Source: JAITMY01 sp031549685 (GTDB taxonomy: Bacteria; Bacteroidota; Bacteroidia; Bacteroidales; UBA932). From it: a DNA stretch of 64,000 nt. The stretch is taken from NCBI GenBank assembly GCA_031549685.1, contig JAVBPG010000008.1:1-64000 (forward strand), read 5' to 3'. The notes beneath the pieces were generated by a model, which worked only from the letters and a program-made list of their open reading frames with translations, was not told the DNA's origin and ran no database searches. Of this stretch, positions 25,851-35,700 are shown in pieces (position 1 is the stretch's first letter; every line of letters begins with the position of its first letter). A program made the position numbers and the translations under genes.

Positions 25851-26195
25851 TTATTTTTTGATAAATGTTTCGCGCATGGGCGAGAAGGTATCAATCAAAA
25901 TGCCAGCCTCGAGGCACACGGCGCCATGTAACGCGTCGGGCTCAATATAAAAGCCATCGCCTGCTTCCAGAATTTTTTTCTCGCCGTTGATAGTTACCTC
26001 GAATTTGCCGCTTACCACGTAGCTTGCTTGCGAATGGTAGTGTTCATGTTGGTAGCCTATACCTCCTTTTTCAAATTTTACTTTTACGAGCATGAGTTGC
26101 CCGTCGTAACCCATGATTTGGCGGGTAACTCCCGGATCGGGGTTTTGCCATTCCAAGTCTTTTTCAAATAAAAAATTCGCGCTTCTTGTTTTCAT
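25851..26195 (-). CDS. kdgF: KdgF cupin, unsaturated-uronate ketonising enzyme
   Basis: 114 aa single cupin. KdgF speeds the conversion of 4,5-unsaturated monouronates from pectin or alginate into the linear keto form (DEH). The metal-site pattern is present: His50 and His52 in QHEHYH, Gln56, and His90 in EPDALHGAV; the C-terminal IDTFSPMRETFI is typical of KdgF. Length and layout fit the family. It follows PL17 and starts 12 bp before the MFS gene, forming the bridge between lyase and reductase steps. Confidence 0.92.
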   Translation of the reverse strand: MKTRSANFLFEKDLEWQNPDPGVTRQIMGYDGQLMLVKVKFEKGGIGYQHEHYHSQASYVVSGKFEVTINGEKKILEAGDGFYIEPDALHGAVCLEAGILIDTFSPMRETFIKK

Positions 26196-26267
26196 GATGA
26201 TATGGTTTTAATTGTTGTTGAACTGTTGAATTGCTGAAATCGTTGAACTGTTTTTTGTCGCAGTTTT

Positions 26268-26430
26268 GTCATCCTGAGCGGAGTAAAACGGAGTCGAAGA
26301 ATCTCATGCTCTACAAATTCATTCTTGTTTCAACTTGAGATCCTTCGCGGAGTTTACACTGAACGAAGCTGAAGTGCTCAGGATGACATTCCATAATAAG
26401 ATTGCTTCGTCGTTCCTCCTCGCAATGACG
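26268..26430. repeat. REP-like intergenic repeat pair
   Basis: GTCATCCTGAGC (26268-26279) and GCTCAGGATGAC (26376-26387) form 12-bp terminal arms of a 120-bp unit; a second unit ATTGCTTCGTCGTTCCTCCT.. ending GCAATGAC follows at 26401-26430. No gene in this 252-bp gap between PL17 and kdgF. Confidence 0.7.
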
Positions 26431-26447
26431 GTATGTGAATACGTTGC

Positions 26448-28643
26448 CTACTGCGAACTGCTTACCTCCAACTTATACGCTCCTTTCCAGCTGAAAGTTT
26501 TTCCGTTCACATTAAGTGAATGCGAGGCGGTTTTGTCAATATTGTTGTTGCATACAAGGAGCAAATATGTTGTGCCGCTTTTCATTTTTATGCTTACTGC
26601 GGAGTAGCTGTCGTTGTCAAACTCCAGCTTTAGCACGTCAATGTTTGAGGCGTAACCCAGCGTGTACTCGTTGTTGAGGTTGTACTCGCCGTGCGGTTCC
26701 ACCACGGTTACAAAGGTGTGGTTGCTTGCCTCCTTTTGGCGGAGCATAAATCCCGCATCGTGGCGCAGCATAAAGTTGGGATCGCCGGCGCCGAGGCGAG
26801 TAAATAGGAATTCGCTTTTGTCGTTGGCTAAAGTAGTGATGCTGTAAAATCTGTCGGCATTTACCAGCGTGAAGCAGGCCGTGGGCTTGGTAGTAGTGCC
26901 TTGCGCCTCAAGCCATAGGTGTTGGTAGCCGTTTTTTGCGCCAAGCGCGCGTTGCTCGGTAACGTGTGGCGTGTACTCAAAATCCACCGACACCATTTGC
27001 CCAAGGTAGTAAAACGGAAAATCGTAGGTGTGCGGCTTACCGCTTTGGGCACGGAAAATATCAATGACAAAAGCTTGCTCCGCGCTTGGGTGCGTTACCA
27101 GCGCCATGGTGCGCCGCATTTGCACATCGGCGTATGCGTTTACATCTTGGGCTGCGGTAATTTGTACCTCGGGAGTTACATCGTAAAACAGCTGCTCACT
27201 CCAGTACTTATCGGCGGTTTTCATCACGCCGTTAAAGTGCGATGCTTCGTCAACGGTAAGCGTATTGTGCGAAATGGATTGCTTGCCCCAGCTTTCGTTT
27301 TCCGTAGTGTAGTGGCCGCCGTATTTGGGCTCGATGTTGAGGAAACGCACTGCTCCGTAATCCTGCAAAATAGTATTGCCGTTATCGTAAAATGAGAACG
27401 ATAGTTTATCGTAGTGGCCGTGCGAACCGCCGTGGGTGGTGGATTTCATTACCAGCGCGGTTTGTTTGGGCTCCTTACCGTAGCGCAGTATGTTTACCGC
27501 GCCCTGGTCGCCCTTGGCGCCATCGCGGAAGAGGTGCGAAACGCTTTCGAAGGGTTGCATTTTGTGATTTTTCAGCGCCTTGGCGGTAGCAAATCCCGCG
27601 TCGCAAATCATTACGCGCTCTTGCCTTCCGGCAATGTCGAGCAGCTTGGTGTTTTTTTGATTGGCGTAAAAAGCAATGTCTACAGCCCACACCAACTCCT
27701 GAGTAAGAATAGTTTTTTTGAGGGCATCGTTGAGGTAAAGCACTTCGCCGTTGTACATCATTTGCATTTCGGCATCCACGGCCTTGAGCAAAATACCATC
27801 GCGGCGCTCAAATATTTTTTGCTCGGGCTGGTTGCTATTTACTACTTGCGCAAAAAGCGTGAACGGCCAAATGGCGTAGCGCAGGTAGTAGGGGCCTTCG
27901 GCGTAGTAGCCATCGGGCGAAAACATTTCGTCAACCTGACGTAAAAAGCCTGCTTTGCCGTCTTTTTTTGTGCCCAAAAGCGCCTTGTCGGTTAGCTCTT
28001 TGTCATCCATCACGTAGCCAATCATACCAACGGCGGCCGTGGCCCACGTACCGTGGTTTTGAATCATGTTAAAGGTGCGCTCGTTGGCGCCGTTGTTGCC
28101 GTACATGATAAACTCTACCATGGGGCGAAACAGCTTTTCTTCAATCCCCTTTCTATCCGCCGCCGAAATGCCGTTGTACGCGCAATCGTAGGCGTGGCTT
28201 ACGTGCACCAGCCATACAAAGTCGTTGAGCGTTTGCCAAAATATTTTTCCCGAAGGATTATTTTTCTTTGCCGGATGTTCGCCCCAGGTGCTATATACTT
28301 TGGCATACTCTATGAGCACATCGCGTACATATTTGGCGTACCTGGCGTCTCCCGAAATTTGGTAAACAGCGCCGGCGTTAAACATGTTGATGTAGTTGCG
28401 CTTGTGCTGCTCGTGCGTGTATCCGCCGCCGCCGTCTTTGGGTGTGGGAATGTCGATTTTTTCGCTCAGCGCTTTGTCGGCATCGGCCTTTATGGCCGCG
28501 TACGATTGGTCAAAGTGGGGCAGCTTGCCCAACGATGATTTTATTTCCTTTACGCCCTTTGGAGTGAGCAGCAAACAAGGGTGCTCTTTCGCGGTTAGCG
28601 AAAGAGAGAAGAGAAGCGTAGTAAGTGCAAGTAAATAACGCAT
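26448..28643 (-). CDS. Alginate lyase PL17 (exo-type, heparinase II/III fold)
   Basis: 731 aa with a signal peptide (MRYLLALTTLLFSLSLTA). N-terminal alpha/alpha toroid and C-terminal heparinase II/III-like beta-sandwich. Catalytic residues of PL17 are in place: Asn196 and His197 in MIQNHGTW and Tyr253 in GYYAEGPYY, at the same 56-residue spacing as His202/Tyr258 of Alg17C; a further His lies in THGGSHGHYDKL. PL17 enzymes release unsaturated monouronates from oligoalginate ends, probably in the periplasm here. It sits between PL6 and kdgF, exactly where an exolytic step is needed. Confidence 0.93.
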   Translation of the reverse strand: MRYLLALTTLLFSLSLTAKEHPCLLLTPKGVKEIKSSLGKLPHFDQSYAAIKADADKALSEKIDIPTPKDGGGGYTHEQHKRNYINMFNAGAVYQISGDARYAKYVRDVLIEYAKVYSTWGEHPAKKNNPSGKIFWQTLNDFVWLVHVSHAYDCAYNGISAADRKGIEEKLFRPMVEFIMYGNNGANERTFNMIQNHGTWATAAVGMIGYVMDDKELTDKALLGTKKDGKAGFLRQVDEMFSPDGYYAEGPYYLRYAIWPFTLFAQVVNSNQPEQKIFERRDGILLKAVDAEMQMMYNGEVLYLNDALKKTILTQELVWAVDIAFYANQKNTKLLDIAGRQERVMICDAGFATAKALKNHKMQPFESVSHLFRDGAKGDQGAVNILRYGKEPKQTALVMKSTTHGGSHGHYDKLSFSFYDNGNTILQDYGAVRFLNIEPKYGGHYTTENESWGKQSISHNTLTVDEASHFNGVMKTADKYWSEQLFYDVTPEVQITAAQDVNAYADVQMRRTMALVTHPSAEQAFVIDIFRAQSGKPHTYDFPFYYLGQMVSVDFEYTPHVTEQRALGAKNGYQHLWLEAQGTTTKPTACFTLVNADRFYSITTLANDKSEFLFTRLGAGDPNFMLRHDAGFMLRQKEASNHTFVTVVEPHGEYNLNNEYTLGYASNIDVLKLEFDNDSYSAVSIKMKSGTTYLLLVCNNNIDKTASHSLNVNGKTFSWKGAYKLEVSSSQ

Positions 28644-28666
28644 GGTAGTTTTCGTTTTCTGGTTCC

Positions 28667-28761
28667 TCCACCCCCTGCCCCCGCCAGCGGGGGATAGCGC
28701 TCCGAGTAAGCATTATTCAAAAGCGTGTAGTTATCCCCCGCTGGCGGGGGCAGGGGGTGGA
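28667..28761. repeat. Large perfect inverted repeat with 30-bp arms
   Basis: Arm 1 (28667-28696, TCCACCCCCTGCCCCCGCCA..) and arm 2 (28732-28761) are perfect reverse complements over 30 bp, with a 35-nt loop. Each arm also contains its own CCCCCGCcaGCGGGGG palindrome. It fills the gap between the 771-frame PL6 gene and PL17; relatives are at 21775-21788. Confidence 0.85.
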
Positions 28762-28766
28762 TACTT

Positions 28767-31046
28767 TTATTTCAACAATCCTTTTACCGTAATATTTTTT
28801 GGTGTAAAATCATAGTTCTCAATATCCTTAAATTGCGGATTAAGGTTAACCATACCGCCTTTTGCCACCTTGCCCCAGAACGACTGTACGCGTCCCGAGT
28901 TCCATAAATCACAGCTGGATACGCTGATTTTATCCCAGCTCATTTCGTCAAACCGGATGCTGGCGCCTCCACGGCCGCTGTTGGAAAAAATGCAATTGCT
29001 CACATCGGCTACTTGTGTGCCGATGAGGCGTAGTACGGAGCCCTGTTCGCGGTTATTTACATCCTCAAAAACGCAGCGTGAAATGCGACAGTCGGGACCG
29101 GCCGTACTCTCGTCATTGCCGCCGCGGTACAGGTTTACGGCGCTACCCAGCGTGCGGAAAAACGTGCAGCGGTCAACCCGCAGCAGCTCCACGCTATACT
29201 TGCCCACATCGTCTTTTTCGGCGGCAAATGAAATGCACTCGGCGGACATGTTACGGAAAAGGCTGTTGGTAATAACCACCGAATCGGCAAAGGTATTTTT
29301 CATGCCGCGAATGGCTGCGAAGTTGGACTCGAAAAATCCGTAAAATTCGCAGCTGCTGACACGCAAAACGTAGGGCGTTATCATGCCGTCGGCGGTGGCA
29401 ATGGCGGCTACGGGCGCGGCTTTTCCGGGAGTCATTTCGCCGCTAAAGCAAATGCCGCTAACGGTTAGGCTGCCGCCGTTGGCAATGCTAACCAGCGGGC
29501 CGCGCTGCGTACCAACGTAGCTTATGGTTGGTTTTTCATTCAGCGAAGCGGAAGCCCGTATGGTAATATTTTTATCTACCTGTAATGATTTGTCAATAAA
29601 GTAATTGCCGTTACTTGTCAGCTCTATTACATCCCCGTTTTTGGCTTTTTCGAGAGCGTCAAGCAGCGTGTTTTGCCCCGCTGAAGCGGAAATTGTTTTT
29701 GCCTCAGCAGCATTTTTCTTTACCTCTTCCTTGCTCATCCAAGCGCTGCCGGTGCTCGATTTTTGAGTGTAGTCAAAAGGCTCTGCTCCTTGATTTTTTG
29801 CCGTAGGTATGGAAATTCCAAAAATATTTTGAGCTTGAAATTTTGCTTCTGTAAAACCTTTTTGCGTAAACTTTCCGGTGGAGGTTGCTACGCTATTGTT
29901 TGTAAAAATAAAACCATCGATTTTGTCAAAAGCCTCATATATTTTGGCGCTTGATTTGTTGACAAAAATATTATCGGAAACGCTTACATTGCTTGGCGTT
30001 TGCGTACGCTCGTTGTCCTTGCCCACGCATAGCAATATGTTGGGACAATCGACAAAGGTGTTGCGCGAAATGCTTACGTCTTTTACCCAGTGGTAGCGGT
30101 TGGGAAGCGAGTTGGGCACGGCGTTCATGATGCCCAGCGCAGCAAAAAATCTATCGCCGGCGAGCTTATAAAAAACGTTGTTGCGAATAATGTGTCCCTC
30201 GTTTACAACGCGCACGCCGCCGGTGTTTTGCACGTTGTTACCGATAAACAGGTTATGCTCAACAAGGTTGCGGTTGCCGTGCCGCAGGGCAAGCACACCC
30301 TGACATTCGTAAAAGGTGTTGGCGCGAATAATGTTGTCGGCGGATTTGATGGAAACCACCTCGACCTCGCCGTTGCAGCGCTCAAAAAAGTTGTTCTCGA
30401 TAATGGTATTGCTTGATGTGTGCGCCTGCTGCGAAGTGCCTACGCGAATGGTTTCGGCGCCATTGGAGCCAAATACGGGGCGAACGCCAAAGTAGTTATG
30501 ATCGATGCGGTGAAAGTTTTGCCGGTCGATTTCCTCACTTAAAATAACGGCCAGCGTAACCTCTATATTCAACTTCCCTACAATATTGTTGTGGTCAAAG
30601 CGGTTGTTGCGGCCGTACACCAGCACCCAATTGTAGCCCATGTCGCGGGTTTCGGGATTAAAGTAATCAATGCTGCAACCAGTTATGCGGCAGTTGTTTG
30701 CGCGGGTGTTGCCCAAGCGGTATTCAATCACAGCGCCCTTGGGCGAGGCGCCGTTGCGAAACCACAGGTTGTGCACCTCTACGTACTCGCCCGCAACGCG
30801 CAGGTTCGACTTTCCCTCAATGGTAACTTTGCCCGCCTCCTCAGCCGTAATAACTATTGGTTGCTCCTTGCTGCCTTTGGCGTTGAACACCATTTGCACA
30901 TCGGAGTACACACCGTTGCGCAGTATTAGGGTGTCGCCGGCTTGCAGCTTGATACCCTTTAACTCACCGGGAGCGCTGACCTGTTTTATGGCAGCACCGA
31001 CCGAAAAAGCACATAGAGTAAAAACAAAAATGATTAAAATTCTCAT
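28767..31046 (-). CDS. Alginate lyase PL6, two-domain form
   Basis: 759 aa from MRILIIFVFTLCAFSVGA, a signal peptide. The first ~400 residues are a PL6 beta-helix: calcium-binding Glu227 and Glu229 in NGEVEVVSIKS, catalytic Lys234 (SIKS) and Arg255 (LALRHGN), 21 residues apart as in AlyGC and chondroitinase B. A second, right-handed beta-helix-like domain fills residues ~440-759, as in two-domain AlyGC-type enzymes. PL6 members cleave G-rich, MG or M-rich alginate. A start 12 codons earlier (31082) would lie inside the operator/transcription start, so it is rejected. First gene of the PL6-PL17-kdgF-MFS-SDR block. Confidence 0.93.
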   Translation of the reverse strand: MRILIIFVFTLCAFSVGAAIKQVSAPGELKGIKLQAGDTLILRNGVYSDVQMVFNAKGSKEQPIVITAEEAGKVTIEGKSNLRVAGEYVEVHNLWFRNGASPKGAVIEYRLGNTRANNCRITGCSIDYFNPETRDMGYNWVLVYGRNNRFDHNNIVGKLNIEVTLAVILSEEIDRQNFHRIDHNYFGVRPVFGSNGAETIRVGTSQQAHTSSNTIIENNFFERCNGEVEVVSIKSADNIIRANTFYECQGVLALRHGNRNLVEHNLFIGNNVQNTGGVRVVNEGHIIRNNVFYKLAGDRFFAALGIMNAVPNSLPNRYHWVKDVSISRNTFVDCPNILLCVGKDNERTQTPSNVSVSDNIFVNKSSAKIYEAFDKIDGFIFTNNSVATSTGKFTQKGFTEAKFQAQNIFGISIPTAKNQGAEPFDYTQKSSTGSAWMSKEEVKKNAAEAKTISASAGQNTLLDALEKAKNGDVIELTSNGNYFIDKSLQVDKNITIRASASLNEKPTISYVGTQRGPLVSIANGGSLTVSGICFSGEMTPGKAAPVAAIATADGMITPYVLRVSSCEFYGFFESNFAAIRGMKNTFADSVVITNSLFRNMSAECISFAAEKDDVGKYSVELLRVDRCTFFRTLGSAVNLYRGGNDESTAGPDCRISRCVFEDVNNREQGSVLRLIGTQVADVSNCIFSNSGRGGASIRFDEMSWDKISVSSCDLWNSGRVQSFWGKVAKGGMVNLNPQFKDIENYDFTPKNITVKGLLK

Positions 31047-31069
31047 TATTAACGTATTAAAACTTAACA

Positions 31070-31084
31070 ACTGGTCAACCAATT
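31070..31084 (-). promoter_or_regulatory. Operator candidate 1 for the GntR regulator
   Basis: ACTGGTCAACCAATT on the plus strand. It lies between the predicted -7 box (31095-31102) and the PL6 start, covering the expected transcription start. Same palindrome as at 58781 and 62608. Confidence 0.75.
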
Positions 31085-31094
31085 TATTCTTTTG

Positions 31095-31126
31095 CGAATA
31101 TAAAGAATATTTTTGAGACGGGCAAA
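31095..31126 (-). promoter_or_regulatory. Predicted promoter of PL6-PL17-kdgF-MFS-SDR block
   Basis: Minus strand: TTTG (31126-31123), 20-nt spacer, TATATTCG (31102-31095), one mismatch to TAnnTTTG. The operator candidate starts 11 bp downstream. Confidence 0.65.
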
Positions 31127-31143
31127 TGTGCCTACTCTACCTT

Positions 31144-31300
31144 GTCATTGCGGACTTGCCCCACAACCTCCTGCCGAAAGATTCTTCGATAGGAGATCCC
31201 GAATCAAGCTCGGGATGACAGATGAGGGTAAGATTGCGGGTCAAGCCCGCAACGACAAAGAGTGTGAGTATTGCTTCGTTGATCCTCCTCGCAATTATGC
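31144..31300. repeat. REP-like intergenic repeat cluster
   Basis: Units GTCATTGCGGACTTGCC.., GATCCCGAATCAAGCTCGGG..ATGAC, a reversed ATTGCGGGTCAAGCCCGCAA and a degenerate ATTGCTTCGTTGATCCTCCT unit follow each other. This is the same family as at 24280 and 26268. No gene here. Confidence 0.7.
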
Positions 31301-31310
31301 CTTGAAAATG

Positions 31311-32657
31311 CTACTTTCCGTACCAGCTCACTCCCACATCCGTTGGTTTTTGCATCGGAGGTTGAGGCTTTGCCAATTTTTTATCCACCGCCCATCCTTT
31401 GATTTTTGGCTCAGGCCAAACGTTAACGTTAGTTTTATTTCCTGAAAAACGAATGCCCTGTATTCCTTCAGCGCCCTCCAGCAAATTAAATTTCAACTCA
31501 CGCTTATCGTTGTAAAAAATATTGTTTGCAAAGCGTACATTTTCGGGAATAAGCGTTTGGAACTCGGCGCGCTTTTTGTCGCTGTGGCGATGGTTGAAAG
31601 TTACATTTTCGCAGTTCACAAATGTGTTATTTTCAATCGTAACATTTTTCACGGTGTGGTAGCCGTTGTCTGGCGAGCTTTGTAAGCCGTTCATAATGGC
31701 AAATGCCGAGTAGGAGCCTTTGCCCACAAGGTCTTGCAGGTAGTTGTTGCGTACAGTGTGCCCTTGGTTTATTACGCGAATGCCCGCTGCGTTTTTCTTG
31801 CCGTTGCCAATAAATATGTTGCCCTCAACCGTGTTGCGATGTCCGTGGCGCAGCACAATGGCGCCGGCGCTTTCGTAAATGTAGTTGTTGCGAATAATGT
31901 TTTCGCACGATTTGATGGAGATAAATTCCACCTCACCATCGCAATGCTCAAAGTAGTTGCTTTCAACAATGGTGCGCGAGCTCATGAGCGAGGTGTACGA
32001 ATCGCCGAGGCGGATAATTTCGCCACCGTTGTCCACATACTTCAGCACGGGACGGTTGCTGAACTTGTTGTGGTCAATGCGGTGCGCGTTGTCGCCGCAA
32101 AGTACGCGGCTTAGGCTGTCGTTCTTTTCCTCCAGCACCACAGCCATCAGTACACCCTCGTTTACCTTGCCGGTAAACAGGCAGTGGTCAATGCGGTTAT
32201 TTTTTCCGTAGAGTAAAACCCAGCGCTCTTTTTCCTTGTCGTTGGAGTTGTTGTAAGCGTCAATTACGCACTCGGTAAGGCGGCAGCTGTTGGCGTACTC
32301 GCCCGTTTTGGTGCGGAATACAATGGCGTCTTTGGTGGGCGAGTAGCCGTTTTTAAACACCAAGCCGCGCACTTCAAGGTAATCGCCGCTTAGCTTCAAG
32401 TTCGATTCGCCCTCAAAGCTTACCTTGCCTTTTTCGCGGGCGCAAATTACAATGGGCTTTTCCTTTGTTCCGCTTGCGCGAAAAAAGAGTTTCGCATTTT
32501 GGTAGACTCCGTTTTCAATGTAAACGGTATCGCCCGCTTGCGCCGATTTTACCTTGCTGTTTATTTCCGCGGCGCTTGATGCCGAAAGGCTTTTGGCGTT
32601 GGCTACGCTTGCGCAAAAAAGCAACGCGGCGATGAGTGGGATTTTTTTCATAAACAT
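31311..32657 (-). CDS. Alginate lyase PL6 (single-domain)
   Basis: 448 aa from MFMKKIPLIAALLFC; signal peptide ends near ANA. One PL6 beta-helix: Glu242 and Glu244 in DGEVEFISIKS, catalytic Lys249 and Arg270 (IVLRHGHRN). The C-terminus CGVSWYGK is shared with the PL6 protein at 41813 (CGVSWYSYPKP). The start was chosen because bases around it line up with those of the PL6 gene at 37747 (GCAAAAATG then AAAAAAATC), and GGAGG sits just before it. No sorting domain or lipobox, so a periplasmic location is likely. Confidence 0.92.
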   Translation of the reverse strand: MFMKKIPLIAALLFCASVANAKSLSASSAAEINSKVKSAQAGDTVYIENGVYQNAKLFFRASGTKEKPIVICAREKGKVSFEGESNLKLSGDYLEVRGLVFKNGYSPTKDAIVFRTKTGEYANSCRLTECVIDAYNNSNDKEKERWVLLYGKNNRIDHCLFTGKVNEGVLMAVVLEEKNDSLSRVLCGDNAHRIDHNKFSNRPVLKYVDNGGEIIRLGDSYTSLMSSRTIVESNYFEHCDGEVEFISIKSCENIIRNNYIYESAGAIVLRHGHRNTVEGNIFIGNGKKNAAGIRVINQGHTVRNNYLQDLVGKGSYSAFAIMNGLQSSPDNGYHTVKNVTIENNTFVNCENVTFNHRHSDKKRAEFQTLIPENVRFANNIFYNDKRELKFNLLEGAEGIQGIRFSGNKTNVNVWPEPKIKGWAVDKKLAKPQPPMQKPTDVGVSWYGK

Positions 32658-32671
32658 TTTTGCCTCCATTT

Positions 32672-32750
32672 ATCATTGTGGTCTCGACCCGCAATCTGTT
32701 GAAAAAAGTATTTTTTGAGTTGGAGATCCCGTGTCGAGCACGGGATGACA
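32672..32750. repeat. REP-like intergenic repeat
   Basis: ATCATTGTGGTCTCGACCCG.. followed by ATCCCGTGTCGAGCACGGGAT and GACA. Very like the unit at 37762-37837, including the internal CTGTTGAAAAAA stretch, so these two are recent copies. Confidence 0.7.
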
Positions 32751-32764
32751 CAACTCTACATTTG

Positions 32765-35700
32765 CTATTTATTTATAGTAACCTTTTGCGTAAGCACAAT
32801 TCCGTTTTCAGTGTAAATTTTTACAATGCAGCTTCCGTTTGGTACGCTGCTAACGCTGATTTTTCCTCCCTCTTCTTTCTTTAGCAGCAAGCCGCTTATG
32901 CTGTATAATTCCACTTTGGTAATTGCTTGCGGCAAGTCAATGCTTAGCATATCTTTTACAGGATTGGGATATAAACGCAGCTGCTTGTACAGCTCATTTT
33001 CCACGTTGGTGCTTTCATCATTTCTTTTGCTTACTATTACCACGTATACTTTTTGCGTTACGCCATCCTCGGCGGTAACGGTGTAGGTAACGGGCGAAGT
33101 GAAATCCTGCGCCACGCCGCTGGCAGGCGATACGGTAGCTTTGTCCGAGATTAAAACAGTGGGCGCAAGAGAGCTGAGGTTGGTGCTTGCGGGTAAGTTT
33201 TTAATCCAAATGCTGTCGTTCTTAATCACGCCGTTGTAACCGTCAACTTTGAAAGAACGAATGTTGCACTCGCTGCTCAAGGTTTGCGGATTATTTTCTA
33301 CATCTACGGTTACCACCCAAGAACATTTAAACAGCGTGTCCTCGGCGGTAACAACGTAGGTAACAGGAGTGGTAAAGTCTTGCGCCATACCCGAGCTTGG
33401 AGCGATGCTTGCTGCTGCCGAAATGGTAATGCTTGGCGTAAGTGCCGTAGTGTTTGTGCCGTAAGGCATGGTGATGGCAACGGTTTTATTTGCCATATCA
33501 ATGATTCCGTTTTGATTGCCAATACTGAACGAAAGAATATCGGCATCTTGCGATTTTATCACACCGTCATTGCTAAAGCTGAAGCTGATTTTCCAGTCGG
33601 CATACGAGCCATCGTTGGCGGTGCAGCGGTAGTAAATGGGGCACTGCGCTCCGCCTTTTGTCCAAATGAGCACACAGCTGGCGCCGTTGTGCGTAACGTT
33701 TTTAGTGGCAGTTTTTACTTCGCAACTTTCGTTTACGGGAACAGTAATGGTTTTGTTTATGGCATTAATTACGGCAGCGCCCGTTTGTCCCGCAATGCTG
33801 AATGATGTAATGTCCTTTTTTACATCATCGGCGGTTGCTGCAACTTTAAAAGTGACGGCTTCAAATGCTCCGCTAACGCCGCCGTCGCCCGCTACCGTGC
33901 CGGTTACGGAAATGGTGTACTCTTTGGCCGACGAGAGACCTGAGTGCGCAAGTGTAAGCGTTTTTCTATCTGCGCTTAGCGTGTTGTTGGTGCTTACTTG
34001 CTGGCTATTATCTACGCGCGTCAACTTTACGTTGTTCAGGTGGGTGGCAACCGCCACGCCGTTGATGGAAACAATGGGCAGCTCGAAAACAATTTTTACC
34101 TCGGTGTTGGCGGCTACGTTTTGCGCGCCGTTGGCAGGTGTAAAGGTGGCCTTAAGTGGCCGAACGTTTACGGCAACCTCGTCAAAGTAAATGTTGGTGC
34201 CGTTCGCGGCATCTTTATCGCTGTACGTCCAGCGCACATAGCGGGTGTCGAACTTGAGGTTTAAGCTGTAGCTATTGTAGTTAGATGAGGTGGCGTACAT
34301 TTCATCAACGTACTCCTTAATCGCTGTCCAAGTGTTGCCATCGGCGGATTGCTCCACCAAAAATCTGTGAGGTTTGCCGCTGCTGCCGCTGCGTGCCTTA
34401 AAGGTTACTTTTTCGGCGGCCTTGTCAAAGCGCAGCATGAGCATGTCGCCGGTAGTGTTGAATCGGGCAGGGTAGCGACCGCTGGTGCCATCTTCGCCAT
34501 CATCGCCCAAGCCATCGGCAAGCCATCCGTTGGCAGTAATATTTTGCCACGATTTGGTAGCCGAGCCTTTGTACGAAACCGGAAGCGTGGCCGTGCCGTA
34601 ATCGCTTACAATAACCCGCCAACGTTTTTGATTTACGCCATTTTCAGCAGTTACGGTATAGGTTATAACGCTTGCAAAATTGTAGGATTGCGTGGTGTCG
34701 GAGATTGTTGCGTTAGGCGAAATGGTAATTTTTGGCTTGCGTGGTAGGTCTGACAAATCGTTCATGCGCACGCGAATGGTCGTGTCGGAGTTATTGATAG
34801 CTACTATGCCGTCGGTAAAAATGAAGCTGGTAATGTCAGCCTTATCGTTGGGTAGCAAGGTTACCTTTACAAACCAATCGCGGGTGGTGCCATTTTCAGC
34901 CTCTACTACATATTTTTTTACCTGCGTAAAATCTACGGAATCCGTTGCCTGCGATGTTCCGCTTTTTAGCCGAGCGTTTGCCGAAAGGCCGATGCTATCG
35001 GGTCTGATTTTGCTCAGGTTAGCACCAAACGGGACGCTGATGAAAACAGAGTCGTTGCGGATAGCGCTTGCCCCAACTTGGTCGGGAATGCGGAACGCGG
35101 TAATCGCGTTTTCGCTGCTCAGGCTGCTTGCGCTTTTGGTGGTAAATGAGAGTGTGATGGGCGACGCATAAGCGTTGCCTGCTATATCGCTCACTGCGTT
35201 TGCGGGCAGCGTAAATGTGTAGGTGCTGCTGGCTTGCAAAAAGTTTTCGGTAACGGGAATGCTAATGCTGTTGCCGCTTGCGATAAAATTGTTGGCGGTT
35301 ACTACATCGCTGCTTCCGCCATTGCTCAGCGTTGACGAAATGCCCGTTGCTACTTTTACGGCCTCGTTGAACGTGAGCGTAATGTGCGGGGTATTGAGGG
35401 CTACCTCGGTGGCGTTGTTGGCAGGCAGCGTTGATGAGAGTGTAGGTGCAGTGGCATCGGCCCAAGCCAGCGCTTCGTCCCAAGTGGTGGCAATGCGCAT
35501 TCCGCCGATTTTGATAGCCGGATTGTATTTTACAATCTTAAGTGAAAAAGATTTGATGGCTCCATCGCTACCATCGCCTGCTCGAAGGACAGGAGAGCCT
35601 TCTTCCGAGCCAATAGTAGGATTGATGTAAAGAAACGAAGAGTCATTGGCGTTACTTGTATTTCCATCTAACCTGTATTTGAGTATAAGCAAAGTTGTTT

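Noticed and set aside
26448..28643. Heparinase II/III acting on heparin
   Set aside because: Fold is shared, but the Asn/His/Tyr spacing matches PL17 and no sulfatase or GH88 is nearby.
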